A stretch of 64,000 bases of DNA from Thalassovita sp. (GTDB taxonomy: Bacteria; Pseudomonadota; Alphaproteobacteria; Rhodobacterales; Rhodobacteraceae): NCBI GenBank assembly GCA_017792425.1, contig CP051233.1, positions 1,646,402-1,710,401 of the forward strand. The letters run 5' to 3'. Below are positions 43,547-53,167 of this stretch, one piece after another. The notes beneath the pieces were generated by a model. The model made no database searches. It was given only the letters and a program-made list of their open reading frames with translations, and was not told the DNA's origin. How positions within the stretch are numbered: the first letter of the stretch is position 1; each line of letters starts with the position of its first letter. The position numbers and the translations under genes are program-made.

Positions 43547-43560
43547 ACCCTCATCCGCTG

Positions 43561-43608
43561 GGCAAGCCAAAGGCGCGCAAATCAGTTTGCGCGCCTTTTG
43601 TGCTTGCC
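43561..43608 (+). terminator. Nested bidirectional terminator between korB and the RND pump gene
   Basis: Inner stem AAAGGCGCGCAAA/TTTGCGCGCCTTT (13 bp, perfect, TCAG loop) lies within outer arms GGCAAGC/GCTTGCC. On the plus strand it ends in CCTTTTG and on the minus strand in CCTTTGG, serving both converging operons. Confidence 0.85.
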
Positions 43609-43624
43609 GAGACCCGCGCCCGTG

Positions 43625-46600
43625 CTATTCCGCCGCGCGCAGGTCCGGCTGCTGACCCAACGGCGCTTCGGGTGCTTCAGGCACTTCGGGCGTGTCGTCG
43701 TCCCAAATGATTTCAGGCGCTTTCAGCTTGCGCGCGGCGCGTTGCAGCGCGAAATCTTGGGCCGCCCGGCTGGACCGTCCCAGCGTCAGCGCCGCCAGCG
43801 CCCGCCCGATCCAGTGCAGGTAGGTGTTCACCCAGACCCGGATCGCCAGCATCGACGGGGTAAAGACCAGCGTCAGCACCGTCGCGATGCCCAGCCCGAA
43901 CACCACCGCTGTCGCCAGCTGTTTCCACCACAGCGCCGTGGGGCTGTCGATTGAATACCCCCCCTGGATGAAATCCAGCGACAGCCCCAGCATCATCGGC
44001 GCCAGGCCCGCCATCGTGGTGATGGTGGTCAGCAGCACCGGGCGGATGCGGTCCTCTGCGGTGCGCACGATGGCCTCGATCCGGGGCATGTAGGCGGAAT
44101 ACTCCTGGTAGGTGTCGATCAGCACGATGTTGTTGTTCACCACGATCCCGGCCAGCGCCACGATCCCGGTGCCGGTCATGATCACCGAGAACGCCTGGTC
44201 CATCACCAGCATCCCGATCAGCACGCCCGCCGTGGACATCACCACCGCCAGCAGCACCAGCACCGAATTGTAAAAGCTGTTGAACTGTGCCAGCAGGATG
44301 ATGAACATCAATGCCAACGCCGCGCCAAACGCCTGGCCCAGGAAGGCTTGGCTTTCGGCCTGGTCCTCTTGGTCGCCAGTCCATTCCCAACTGATGCCTT
44401 GGGGCAGGGGGTCTGTGTTCAGCCACTCGGTCAGCACCTCGATCCGTTCGTTCGCGGTGATCGGCACCGTGTGGGCCACGCCGTCCGCGCCGGTTTCGGT
44501 CTTGGTCAGCCCCTCGCCGATACCTGCCTTGACGTCGAAATGGCGGACCTGGTCCACCCGCTTGATCTGCGCCAGCTTGGGAACCGGGGTGCGGGTGATA
44601 AAGTTAGCCAGCGGCACCAGCCCGTCACGGGTGCGTACCTTCAGCGTGTCCAGCGTGGACAGCACCCTGTCGTCGGCGGGCAGGCGGACGCGGATCTCGA
44701 TTTCCTCGTCGCTGGTGTCCACGCGCATCGTGTCCAGCAGGATGCCGCGCGTGACCAGCTGCACCATCGCGCCCACCGTGGCCACGTCGGCGCCATAGCG
44801 CCCAGCCTTTTCCACGTCCACGTTGATCTGCCAGTCTATGCCGGGCAGGGGCAGCGTGTCCTCGACCAGGGTCAGCCCCTCGGTTTCTTCGAACTTCTGG
44901 CGGGCAATGCCGGTCGCTTCCAGCAGCTTGTCCCAGTCATCGCCCAGCAACCGCAGATGCACCGGCTTGGCCGAGGCCGGCCCGCGCGCCTGCGCCAGGA
45001 TTTCGATCTTGATGCCGGGGATCTGTTCCAACTTGCGGGTCAGCTCGTCGATGATCACGTCGCCATCCAGGTCCGGCCGGTCCATGCGCTCAACCCAGGG
45101 GATGGTTTCCAGTTGCACTTGCCCGATCGTGTCCAGCGGTGGCTGCGCCCCGCCGGTGTTGTTGTTCAGCCCGCCCTTGCCGGAAAAGGCAAAGGCGTTC
45201 AGCACGCCGGGATGGGCCAGCACGACCTGTTCCACCTGCCGCACCAGCACGTCCTTTTCCGTGACCGACAGGTTGCCGCGTGCGCGGACATAGACGATGG
45301 CCTGCTCGGGTTCCGAATCCACGAAGAACTCGACGCCCTTGTTGTTCTGACCAAAGTACTGGAAGGTCGCAAAGACGAAGCCGATCACCGCCGCAACCGT
45401 GACCAGCGGCATCACCGGATTGCCCGCGATCAGCTTGATCAACAGGCCGAATGCGGTGCGCTTGTGGCCCGCCTTGACCCGGCGCTGGCGCCAGTGGATT
45501 TTCACCGCCCCCAACGCGATGGACGCCCCGAAGGCCGAGGCAAAGAAAATCACTGTCCCCGGAATCAGTGCCGCCGCCCCCTGCAAGGGGCTGTCGCCGC
45601 CGAACAGATAGCCCGGGTTCAGCACCTGCATCGCCCCCACGAACATGCCGAGCCATGTCAGCGGCACCAGCGGCAGGCGCACCCACCATGGGAAATGCCG
45701 CTCCAGGAAGGCCGAGGAGCGGTCGAACTTGCGGCTCAGGCGGCCGGAAACCCCGCCCATCACCGGCAGGTAGATCAGTGCCACGACCAGTGACGCCGAC
45801 AGCACGAAGATCAGCGTGATCGGCAACATCCCCATGAATTCGCCAGGCACACCGGGCCAGAACAGCATGGGCAGAAAGGCACACAGCGTCGTCGCGGTGG
45901 AACTGACCACCGGCCAGAACATCCGCTTGGCGGCCTCCACATAGGCATGCATCGGCCCGACGCCCTCGGATATGCGCTTGTCGGCGTATTCCACCACCAC
46001 GATGGCGCCGTCCACCAGCATCCCCACGGCCAGGATCAGGCCGAACATCACGATGTTGGAAATCGTCACCCCCATCGCGGCCAGCAGCAGGAAACACAGC
46101 AGGAAGGACGTCGGGATGGCGAACCCCACCAGCAGCGCCGCGCGAGATCCCAGCGAGGCCAGCACCACGATCATCACCAGCGCAATCGCCGTCAGAACCG
46201 ACCCTTCCAACTGGCTGACCATCGACCCGACAACGCGGCTCTGGTCGTTCGACGTGCCCACCTGTACGGCGGCTTGCAGATCGTCGGGCCAGTCTGCCTG
46301 CGCTTCTGCGATCACGCGGCGGACCTCTGCGGTGGTGTCCAGCAGGTTGAACCCCTTGCGCTTGACCACCTGCAAGGCCACGGTCTTTTCGCCGTTGAAC
46401 CGTGCCATCCCGGTGCGGTCCTCGAACGTCAGCCGGATTTCGGCCAGGTCGCCCAGCGTCACCACGCGCTGCCCGTTGATCTTCACCGGCAGCGAATAGA
46501 TGTCCTGCGGTTCGTCAAAGCTGGACGGGATCTTGACCGAAAACGTGCCCTGTTCGGTTTCCACCTCGCCCGCGGCGACCAGCATATTGTTGTTGCGCAC

Positions 46601-47215
46601 CACGTTGATCAGTTCTGTGGCGGTCACGTTGTAGGATTCCAGCCGCAGCGGATCGATCACCACCTCGACCATCTCGTCACGGTTGCCCGCGATCCCGGCC
46701 TCCAGCACCGAATCCAACCCTTCGACCTTGTCCTGCAATTCCTTGGCGATGCGGAACATGGTGCGTTCGGGCACATCCCCGGTCAGGTTCACGATGATGA
46801 TCGGGAATTCGGAAAAGTTGATCTCGTTGACGGTGTATTTCTCGAACCCTTCGGGGAACAGCCCCTCGGCGGTGGACATGGCTTCACGTACGTCGGCCAT
46901 GACCTTGGATTTGTCCCAGCCGAATTCAAACTCCAGCGCGACCCCGGCATAGCCTTCGGCGGCGGTAGAGGACATGGTTTTCAGCCCATCCAGATCCGCC
47001 AGTTCCGTTTCCATCGGTTTGACCAGCAGGGTTTCGCTGTCCTCGGCGGAAATGCCGGGGAAGGGAACGGACACAAACAGCGCCGGGATTTCGATATCCG
47101 GCTCGCCTTCCTTGGGCAGGCTGAAATAGGCAAATCCCCCCGCCAGCAGTGACAGCAGGATAAAGGCCATCACCATCCGCGCACGGGATGCGGCCCAATC
47201 GACGATACCGGTCAT
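43625..47215 (-). CDS. RND efflux transporter permease subunit (AcrB/HAE-1-like)
   Basis: Inner-membrane proton-driven export pump, 1196 aa, longer than the usual ~1040. The first TM helix (MVMAFILLSLLAGGFAYFSLP) is followed by the porter domain start EGEPDIEIPALFVSVPFPG, and TM4 has GLILAVGMLVDGAIVVVEY with the acidic relay residue. The extra length is mainly a hydrophobic stretch between about residues 505 and 600 (LPLVPLTWLGMFVGAMQVL, GTVIFFASAFGASIALGAV), before the second half-repeat. The start overlaps the adaptor stop (ATGA). No TolC-type outer-membrane gene adjoins. Substrate unknown. Confidence 0.92.
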   Translation of the reverse strand: MTGIVDWAASRARMVMAFILLSLLAGGFAYFSLPKEGEPDIEIPALFVSVPFPGISAEDSETLLVKPMETELADLDGLKTMSSTAAEGYAGVALEFEFGWDKSKVMADVREAMSTAEGLFPEGFEKYTVNEINFSEFPIIIVNLTGDVPERTMFRIAKELQDKVEGLDSVLEAGIAGNRDEMVEVVIDPLRLESYNVTATELINVVRNNNMLVAAGEVETEQGTFSVKIPSSFDEPQDIYSLPVKINGQRVVTLGDLAEIRLTFEDRTGMARFNGEKTVALQVVKRKGFNLLDTTAEVRRVIAEAQADWPDDLQAAVQVGTSNDQSRVVGSMVSQLEGSVLTAIALVMIVVLASLGSRAALLVGFAIPTSFLLCFLLLAAMGVTISNIVMFGLILAVGMLVDGAIVVVEYADKRISEGVGPMHAYVEAAKRMFWPVVSSTATTLCAFLPMLFWPGVPGEFMGMLPITLIFVLSASLVVALIYLPVMGGVSGRLSRKFDRSSAFLERHFPWWVRLPLVPLTWLGMFVGAMQVLNPGYLFGGDSPLQGAAALIPGTVIFFASAFGASIALGAVKIHWRQRRVKAGHKRTAFGLLIKLIAGNPVMPLVTVAAVIGFVFATFQYFGQNNKGVEFFVDSEPEQAIVYVRARGNLSVTEKDVLVRQVEQVVLAHPGVLNAFAFSGKGGLNNNTGGAQPPLDTIGQVQLETIPWVERMDRPDLDGDVIIDELTRKLEQIPGIKIEILAQARGPASAKPVHLRLLGDDWDKLLEATGIARQKFEETEGLTLVEDTLPLPGIDWQINVDVEKAGRYGADVATVGAMVQLVTRGILLDTMRVDTSDEEIEIRVRLPADDRVLSTLDTLKVRTRDGLVPLANFITRTPVPKLAQIKRVDQVRHFDVKAGIGEGLTKTETGADGVAHTVPITANERIEVLTEWLNTDPLPQGISWEWTGDQEDQAESQAFLGQAFGAALALMFIILLAQFNSFYNSVLVLLAVVMSTAGVLIGMLVMDQAFSVIMTGTGIVALAGIVVNNNIVLIDTYQEYSAYMPRIEAIVRTAEDRIRPVLLTTITTMAGLAPMMLGLSLDFIQGGYSIDSPTALWWKQLATAVVFGLGIATVLTLVFTPSMLAIRVWVNTYLHWIGRALAALTLGRSSRAAQDFALQRAARKLKAPEIIWDDDTPEVPEAPEAPLGQQPDLRAAE

Positions 47216-48459
47216 TGCGCGGCCTCCCGGAAGGTCGGTTCGACCGTCACGCCATCGGTGACGTATTCCTGCCCCACCACAATCACGTCTGCGGATTCGG
47301 CCAGCCCGGTCACCCAGACCCCTTGCGCGGTATCGCGGACCAACGTGACCGGCGCGAACTCCACCAGGTTTTCAACGCCCACAGTGCGCACGCCCAACTT
47401 GCCGTCGTCATTCAGTGTCAGCGCGGATTGCGGCAGCAGATGCGCCTTTGCCCCGTCCGAGGCAATCAGGATTTCCGCCGTTTGCCCGTCGCGGATTTTC
47501 AGATCCGGGTTTGCCACGTCGATATCCACCCGGAACGTGCGGGTCTGCGGATCGGCTGAACGCGACAGAAAGCTGACGCGCCCCTGCACCTCTTGTCCCG
47601 ATGTCAGCCGCGCCCCGGCCAGCGCGCCCACGGACACGCGGTCCACTTCGGTTTCGGGGACATAGCCCACCAGCTTGATCGGGTCCAGTTGCAGCACGGT
47701 CGCGCACAGGTTTCCCGATTGCAGCAGGCTGCCCAACTCGGCGCTGTCCGATTCCAGCAGCCCGGCAAAGGGGGCGGTGATGGTCAGCCGGTCCATTTCC
47801 TTTTCGGCGGTGGCGACAGAGGCTTCGGCCGACTGAATGCTGGACCGTGCCGTTTCCAGCCCGGACTGCGCCGCCTGAATCCCGGCCTGAGCGGCGCTTT
47901 GCGCGGCCTCTGTCGCGGCCAGTCGCGTTTCGGCGGCATAGCCGGACGTGTTCAGCTTGCGGGCGACGGTGTTGTTGATCTCGGCCTCTTTCAGCGCCGC
48001 CTCGGCCTTTTTCAGGTTGGCCTCGGCTTCGGGAACACGGGCCAGCGCACTGGCCAGGGCGGCCTGCGCTTCGGACAGGCGGGCCGGGCGGGTACCCGGG
48101 TCCAGACGGCACAGCACCTGTCCGGCCTCTACATGCGCGCCCCGGCGCAGCGGTTCGGACACCACCAGTGACGTCGTTTCCGCGCGCACCTCCACTTGCC
48201 GGACTGCCTTGGTTTCTCCGCGCAGGATTACGGCGCTGTCAATCACCTGCGCAGCCGAATGGACGGCGACCACCTTGACCGCGGGCCGCGCGGGTTCATC
48301 TGCGGTCTGGACAGGGGCGGCGGGTTCCGTCTGGCTGGCTTCGATCGCGGCATTCGCATCGCCGGTCAACGCGAACACCTTCAGAGCATCGCGCTCCATC
48401 ACCAAGACATACAGGATTGCCATCACGATAATGGCGGTGAGTACCGGAATGGGTCTCAT
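47212..48459 (-). CDS. RND efflux periplasmic adaptor (membrane fusion protein)
   Basis: 415 aa. N-terminal membrane anchor MRPIPVLTAIIVMAILYVLVM, lipoyl/barrel-sandwich half (ILRGETKAVRQVEVRAETTSLV, LCRLDPGTRPARL), a long Ala/Glu-rich coiled-coil hairpin (about residues 135-245), then the second lipoyl half LTITAPFAGLLESDSAELGSLL and the beta-barrel LVGYVPETEVDRVS. It bridges the RND pump to an outer-membrane channel. First in a two-gene operon; 233 nt separate it from the divergent YfgM-like gene, and I see no clear operator there. Confidence 0.9.
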   Translation of the reverse strand: MRPIPVLTAIIVMAILYVLVMERDALKVFALTGDANAAIEASQTEPAAPVQTADEPARPAVKVVAVHSAAQVIDSAVILRGETKAVRQVEVRAETTSLVVSEPLRRGAHVEAGQVLCRLDPGTRPARLSEAQAALASALARVPEAEANLKKAEAALKEAEINNTVARKLNTSGYAAETRLAATEAAQSAAQAGIQAAQSGLETARSSIQSAEASVATAEKEMDRLTITAPFAGLLESDSAELGSLLQSGNLCATVLQLDPIKLVGYVPETEVDRVSVGALAGARLTSGQEVQGRVSFLSRSADPQTRTFRVDIDVANPDLKIRDGQTAEILIASDGAKAHLLPQSALTLNDDGKLGVRTVGVENLVEFAPVTLVRDTAQGVWVTGLAESADVIVVGQEYVTDGVTVEPTFREAAQ

Positions 48460-48692
48460 CTCTTACTCGTCCTTTTTACACGCAAGAAACCGGGGCATGT
48501 CCGAAATCTAGGTGGCCTGCCCTGCAATGCAATGTTGTGGCCCACCGCTGACGGTGAACCGTTCGGTTCAGATTACGCCGCGTCCAGCACCCGCGCAAGC
48601 GCGCAATGACGCATCGCACATGTGTATCCGCGCAGCCCTTGGCAGGGGCAGGGCGCTGCGGTAAGAGGGGGCAAAACCAGAAAGGGTCCGGC

Positions 48693-49355
48693 GTGAGCGA
48701 TACCGACAGTTTCATCGAAGAAGTCACCGAAGAAGTCCGCCGCGACAAGCTGTTCGCGCTGATGAAGAAATACGGCTGGATCGCAGCCGTGGCCGTGGTG
48801 GCCATCGTCGGCAGCGCGGCTTTCAACGAATACCGCAAGGCGCAGCACACCGCCGCCGCGCAGCAACTGGGCGATGATCTGGTGGCCGCGCTGACCTCGG
48901 ATGATGCCGCTGCCCGTGCCACGGCACTGAACGGCGTTCAGGCGCCCAGCCCCGCCGCCGCCGCGCTGGTGGCGATGCTGCGCGCTGCAGAAATGGCCAG
49001 CGCCGGTGACGCTGCCGGGGCCGTCGCGCTGCTGGATTCGATCGCTTCGAACGGCGAGGTGCCGATGGTCTACCGCCAGGTCGCTTCGTTCAAGTCGCTG
49101 TTGGTGCCCGGTGGCGCGTTGGACGATTCCGAACGCCGCATCCGCCTGGAAGGGCTGGTTCAAACCGCCCCCGCTCTGCGCCTTCCGGCAGAGGAACAAC
49201 TGGCCCTGCTGGACCTGCGTGAAGGCCACCGTGACGCGTCTGTCGAACGGCTGCAGCGCATCGTCGCCGACGCCGATGTCACGCAGGACTTGCGTCGCAG
49301 GGCGTCTCAGTTGATTGTGTCGCTGGGCGGCCAGCCGCAACCAGCGGGCCAATAG
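48693..49355 (+). CDS. YfgM-like tetratricopeptide membrane protein
   Basis: 220 aa from GTG 48693, chosen for AAAGGG upstream; earlier codons do not look protein-like. A cytoplasmic N-terminus (SDTDSFIEEVTEEVRRDKL) precedes one TM helix (YGWIAAVAVVAIVGSAAFNEY, about residues 28-48) and a periplasmic helical TPR-type region rich in Ala. Matches E. coli YfgM, an ancillary SecYEG/chaperone factor, and the order yfgM-bamB-der is the same as in E. coli, which strengthens the call. Confidence 0.85.
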   Translation: MSDTDSFIEEVTEEVRRDKLFALMKKYGWIAAVAVVAIVGSAAFNEYRKAQHTAAAQQLGDDLVAALTSDDAAARATALNGVQAPSPAAAALVAMLRAAEMASAGDAAGAVALLDSIASNGEVPMVYRQVASFKSLLVPGGALDDSERRIRLEGLVQTAPALRLPAEEQLALLDLREGHRDASVERLQRIVADADVTQDLRRRASQLIVSLGGQPQPAGQ

Positions 49356-49415
49356 ACGACGCCCGCGGCGGGCAGTTTGCGCCCCGCGCAAGAAACACAG
49401 GTGAGGGCAGTATCC

Positions 49416-50735
49416 GTGAAACCAAGTGCATTCTTCCTGGGATTGGCCGCGTTGGCCGCTCTGACCGCTTGCGAGGAAAAGGACGAGATCCTCGTCGGGC
49501 AGCGGGAAGAGATCTATTCGGTCCTCGAAGGCGCGGCTTCGGGTGAACAGGACACGGTGAACCGGACAGCGGCGATCCGCCTTCCGGCCCAGATTGCCAA
49601 CGCCGAATGGACCCACGCTGTCGGCACCCCTGCCTATCGCACTGGCAACGCGGCGCTGTCCGCCGCCCCTGCCTTGGTCTGGTCCGCTGACATCGGCGCA
49701 GGCGATACCCGCCGCAACCGCATTGTTGCCGATCCGGTCGTTGCCGGTGGGCGCGTTTTCACGCTGGACAGCCGCGCCACCGTCGTGGCCACCACCACCG
49801 CTGGTCAGACCCTGTGGTCGCGCGACTTGACCCCACCCCGTGACGACCCGGACGAAGCCACCGGCGGCGGGCTGGCCTATGGCGGCGGCACGCTGTTCGT
49901 GACCTCGGGTTTCGGCAGCCTGACCGCGATCGACCCGGCCACCGGTGCCGTCAAATGGCAGCAGAACCTGCAGGCCACCGGATCCGGCGCGCCGACCTGG
50001 TACAAGGGCCTGGTCTACGTCACCTCGGGTGACGACACCGGCTGGGCGCTGGAGGCAGACACCGGCCGCATCCGCTGGCAGGTGACCGCCGCACCGGATA
50101 CCGGCAACATCCTCGGTGCACCGGCCCCCGCGCTGACGGACAAGTTCGCCGTGTTCTCTTATGGCGATGGCGAAGTGCAGGCCGTGTTCCGCAAGGGCGG
50201 CATGCGGATGTGGAACTCGCAACTGGCGGGCGCGCAGCGCAGCCACGCCCTGTCCAAGGTCAACGATATCACCGGCGATCCGGTCATCGACGGGGAAACT
50301 GTCTTTGTCGGGTCCAATGCGGGCCGCATGGTGGCGCTGGACCTGCCCACCGGCGAACGCAAATGGACTGCCCGCGACGGCGCCATCGGCCCGATGTGGC
50401 CGACTGGCGGTTCTGTCTTTGCGATCACCATCGGCAATGAACTGGTCCGTCTGGACGCCAGCGACGGCACCCGTATCTGGGGCGTGCCTCTGCCCAACTA
50501 TATCAAGTTCACCCAGAAGAAGGCGAACGAGATTTACACCAATCACGGTCCGATCATCGCCGGGGGCCGCGTGGTCGTTGCCTCGAACGACGGGCTGGTC
50601 CGCCTGTTCGATCCCGCCAGCGGGCAGCTGGTGCATACCATCACCGTCCCCGGCGGCGCGACAACCGCGCCCGTGGTGGCGGGCGGCACCCTGTATATCG
50701 TGTCCACCAAGGGGCAATTGCACGCTTTCCGTTGA
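49416..50735 (+). CDS. bamB: Outer-membrane assembly lipoprotein BamB-like (PQQ beta-propeller)
   Basis: 439 aa from GTG 49416 with GAGGG upstream. A lipoprotein signal ends in the lipobox LTAC (Cys19). The rest is an eight-bladed propeller with PQQ-type blade motifs such as GRVFTLDSRATVVAT, GSLTAIDPATGAVKWQQNL, WALEADTGRIRWQV, GRMVALDLPTGERKW and GLVRLFDPASGQLVHTI. BamB supports BamA in inserting outer-membrane proteins. Located between yfgM-like and der, conserved synteny. Confidence 0.9.
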   Translation: MKPSAFFLGLAALAALTACEEKDEILVGQREEIYSVLEGAASGEQDTVNRTAAIRLPAQIANAEWTHAVGTPAYRTGNAALSAAPALVWSADIGAGDTRRNRIVADPVVAGGRVFTLDSRATVVATTTAGQTLWSRDLTPPRDDPDEATGGGLAYGGGTLFVTSGFGSLTAIDPATGAVKWQQNLQATGSGAPTWYKGLVYVTSGDDTGWALEADTGRIRWQVTAAPDTGNILGAPAPALTDKFAVFSYGDGEVQAVFRKGGMRMWNSQLAGAQRSHALSKVNDITGDPVIDGETVFVGSNAGRMVALDLPTGERKWTARDGAIGPMWPTGGSVFAITIGNELVRLDASDGTRIWGVPLPNYIKFTQKKANEIYTNHGPIIAGGRVVVASNDGLVRLFDPASGQLVHTITVPGGATTAPVVAGGTLYIVSTKGQLHAFR

Positions 50736-50784
50736 CGCCGGATTGGTATAACAGGGCGGCTTGATCCGCTTCGGAGCCTGAGAC

Positions 50785-52257
50785 ATGAGTTTCACCCTTG
50801 CCATCGTGGGCCGCCCGAATGTGGGCAAGTCCACCCTGTTCAACCGTCTGGTCGGGCGCAAACTGGCGCTGGTCGATGACCAGCCCGGCGTCACTCGCGA
50901 CCTGCGCGAGGGCGAGGCCCGCCTGGGTGAACTGCGCTTTACCGTGATCGACACCGCCGGTCTGGAAGAGGCCACCGACGAAAGCCTTCAGGGCCGGATG
51001 CGCCGCCTGACCGAACGCGCCGTGGACATGGCCGATGTCTGCCTGTTCATGCTGGACGCGCGTGCGGGCGTCACCCCCTCGGACGAGGTGTTCGCCGACA
51101 TCCTGCGCAAACGGTCCAAACACGTGATCCTGGCCGCCAACAAGGCCGAGGGCCGCGCCGGAGAAGCAGGCGCGCTGGAGGCCTATTCGCTGGGTCTTGG
51201 CGATCCTCTCAGCATTTCCGCCGAACATGGCGAAGGCATGGCCGACCTGCTGGCAGTCCTGCAACCCATCGCCGCCGAATACGCCGATCGCGCCGCCCAG
51301 GACGCCCCCGAAACCGACGTGGATCTGCCAGAGGATGAACTGGACGAAGAGGGCGTCGCCACCTTCCGCCAACCCACGCTGGACCGCCCCTTGCAGGTGG
51401 CCGTCGTCGGCCGCCCCAACGCGGGCAAATCCACCCTGATCAACAAGATCCTGGGCGAAGACCGCCTGCTGACCGGGCCAGAGGCCGGGATCACCCGCGA
51501 TGCGATCTCGCTGACCATCGACTGGGACGGCCTGCCGGTGCGCATGTGGGACACCGCCGGGATGCGCAAACGCGCCAAGGTACAGGAAAAGCTGGAAAAG
51601 CTGTCCGTGTCCGACGGGTTGCGCGCCGTGAAATTCGCCGAGGTCGTCGTGGTCCTGCTGGACGCTGCTATCCCCTTTGAACAACAGGATCTACGCATCG
51701 CCGACCTGGCCGAACGCGAAGGCCGCGCCGTCGTCGTCGCCGTCAACAAGTGGGATGTCGAGGACGCCAAGCAGGAAAAACTGCGCGACCTGAAGGAAGC
51801 CTTCGAACGCCTGCTGCCGCAACTGCGCGGCGCGCCGCTGATCACCGTGTCCGCCAAGACCGGCAAGGGGCTGGACCGCCTGAAGGCCGCCATCGAACGC
51901 GCCTACGAGGTCTGGAACCGCCGCGTGCCCACCGCCGCGCTGAACCGCTGGCTGATCGGCATGCTGGAACAGCACCCGCCGCCCGCACCCGGTGGCAAAC
52001 GGATCAAGCTGCGCTACATGACCCAGGCCAAGACCCGCCCGCCGGGATTCGTGGTGATGTGCAGCCACCCTGACAAGATACCGGACAGCTACTCGCGCTA
52101 CCTGGTCAACGGGCTGCGGCAGGATTTTGACATGCCCGGCACACCGATCCGGCTGTTCATGCGCGGGCAGGGGAACAAGAACCCCTACAAGGGGCGCCGC
52201 GAAAAGAATGCCGGCGCGCTGACGAAACACCTCGACAAGAAACCCAAGGGGCGCTGA
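50785..52257 (+). CDS. der: Ribosome biogenesis GTPase Der (EngA)
   Basis: 490 aa with two tandem GTPase domains. G1 motifs GRPNVGKS (residues 9-16) and GRPNAGKS (about 210-217), G3 DTAG twice, and G4 NKAE in the first and NKWD in the second domain. The C-terminal KH-like domain has KLRYMTQAKTRPPGFVVMCSHPDKIPDSY-type features and a basic tail. Needed for 50S subunit maturation. GGAG precedes the ATG. Confidence 0.97.
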   Translation: MSFTLAIVGRPNVGKSTLFNRLVGRKLALVDDQPGVTRDLREGEARLGELRFTVIDTAGLEEATDESLQGRMRRLTERAVDMADVCLFMLDARAGVTPSDEVFADILRKRSKHVILAANKAEGRAGEAGALEAYSLGLGDPLSISAEHGEGMADLLAVLQPIAAEYADRAAQDAPETDVDLPEDELDEEGVATFRQPTLDRPLQVAVVGRPNAGKSTLINKILGEDRLLTGPEAGITRDAISLTIDWDGLPVRMWDTAGMRKRAKVQEKLEKLSVSDGLRAVKFAEVVVVLLDAAIPFEQQDLRIADLAEREGRAVVVAVNKWDVEDAKQEKLRDLKEAFERLLPQLRGAPLITVSAKTGKGLDRLKAAIERAYEVWNRRVPTAALNRWLIGMLEQHPPPAPGGKRIKLRYMTQAKTRPPGFVVMCSHPDKIPDSYSRYLVNGLRQDFDMPGTPIRLFMRGQGNKNPYKGRREKNAGALTKHLDKKPKGR

Positions 52258-52297
52258 GCCGACCGCGGTCCTCCCGTGGTTGGCCGTGGGAAACACC

Positions 52298-52747
52298 ATG
52301 CGAACGACCCTCGACCGTATCCGCCACGCGATCCTGTTCGAACTGATCGCGCTGCTGATCGTGGCCCCTTCCGGCGGCCTGCTGTTCGGCGTGTCCACCA
52401 CGCATTTCGGGCTGGTGGCCATCGTCAGCACCACGCTCGCGATGCTGTGGAACTACGCCTATAACCTCGGCTTCGATCACGCGTTGCGTCGGTTGGGCCT
52501 CAGTCTGCGCAAGACCCTGAAAACCCGCATCGTCCATGCCATCCTGTTCGAGATCGGCCTATCCTGCCTGCTGGTGCCCTTCATCGCCTGGTACCTGGAT
52601 GTGTCCCTGTGGGAAGCACTGATCATGGATATCGCGGTGGCTGGGTTCTACCTGCTGTTCGCGTTCGCCTTCAACTGGGCCTATGACGGCGTGTTCCCGC
52701 TGCCCGCCGATGAACCGCAGACCAGCCTGGACGCTGACGCCGTCTGA
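52298..52747 (+). CDS. PACE-family efflux protein (bacterial transmembrane pair, AceI-like)
   Basis: 149 aa from the ATG at 52298. It is an internal repeat of two transmembrane-pair units, each opening with a matching segment: RIRHAILFELIALLIVAP and RIVHAILFEIGLSCLLVP. Each carries the Glu that is essential in AceI, and each ends in a WNYAYN/FNWAYD motif. Four TM helices. PACE proteins export biguanides such as chlorhexidine and polyamines by proton exchange; the natural substrate here is unknown. Short gap to der, so possibly read through from it. Confidence 0.9.
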   Translation: MRTTLDRIRHAILFELIALLIVAPSGGLLFGVSTTHFGLVAIVSTTLAMLWNYAYNLGFDHALRRLGLSLRKTLKTRIVHAILFEIGLSCLLVPFIAWYLDVSLWEALIMDIAVAGFYLLFAFAFNWAYDGVFPLPADEPQTSLDADAV

Positions 52748-52794
52748 CGGCGCACAGGCCCCCGATAAGCGCCCTTTTGCCGATGCTCAACCCC

Positions 52795-52812
52795 TACGGC
52801 CCACGGGCCGTA
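52795..52812. promoter_or_regulatory. 18-bp palindrome upstream of the EF-hand gene
   Basis: TACGGCCC-AC-GGGCCGTA, 8-bp perfect arms with a 2-nt centre, about 100 nt before the EF-hand start and 47 nt after the PACE gene. No T-run follows, so it could be an operator or a Rho-dependent 3' hairpin. Confidence 0.4.
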
Positions 52813-52915
52813 TTCGCCCCCCCTTGCGGAAATCCATGGTTGGAATATCTGTCCACGCGAAGGCAATTCCGCCTTTGTTTCAGCGACTTGCGAGTCGTAA
52901 CTGGAGATACTCTTC

Positions 52916-53152
52916 ATGAAGAAGACCGTTCTGGCCCTGGCAGCTTCGGCAGCTTTCTTTGCGGCTCAGGCACATGCCGAAATCACCGTCAACGACACCG
53001 ACGGCAACGGCTCCTACTCGATGGAAGAACTGTCGGCAGCCGTTGAAGGCCTGACCGCCGAAGTGTTCGCGGAAATCGACACCGACGCCAGCGGCGAAGT
53101 CAGCGCAGAAGAGCTGGCCGCAGCAGTCGAAGCCGGTGTGATCGAAGGCTGA
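52916..53152 (+). CDS. Small secreted EF-hand calcium-binding protein
   Basis: 78 aa. Signal peptide MKKTVLALAASAAFFAAQAHA leaves a mature acidic protein of about 57 residues. Two EF-hand loops fit the 12-residue consensus exactly: DTDGNGSYSMEE and DTDASGEVSAEE, with Asp at 1 and 3 and Glu at 12 in each, so paired calcium binding is likely. GGAG precedes the ATG. A double hairpin terminator follows, so it is probably monocistronic. No known function; periplasmic calcium buffering or sensing is a guess. Confidence 0.85.
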   Translation: MKKTVLALAASAAFFAAQAHAEITVNDTDGNGSYSMEELSAAVEGLTAEVFAEIDTDASGEVSAEELAAAVEAGVIEG

Positions 53153-53167
53153 TCCATCGCAAATTCC

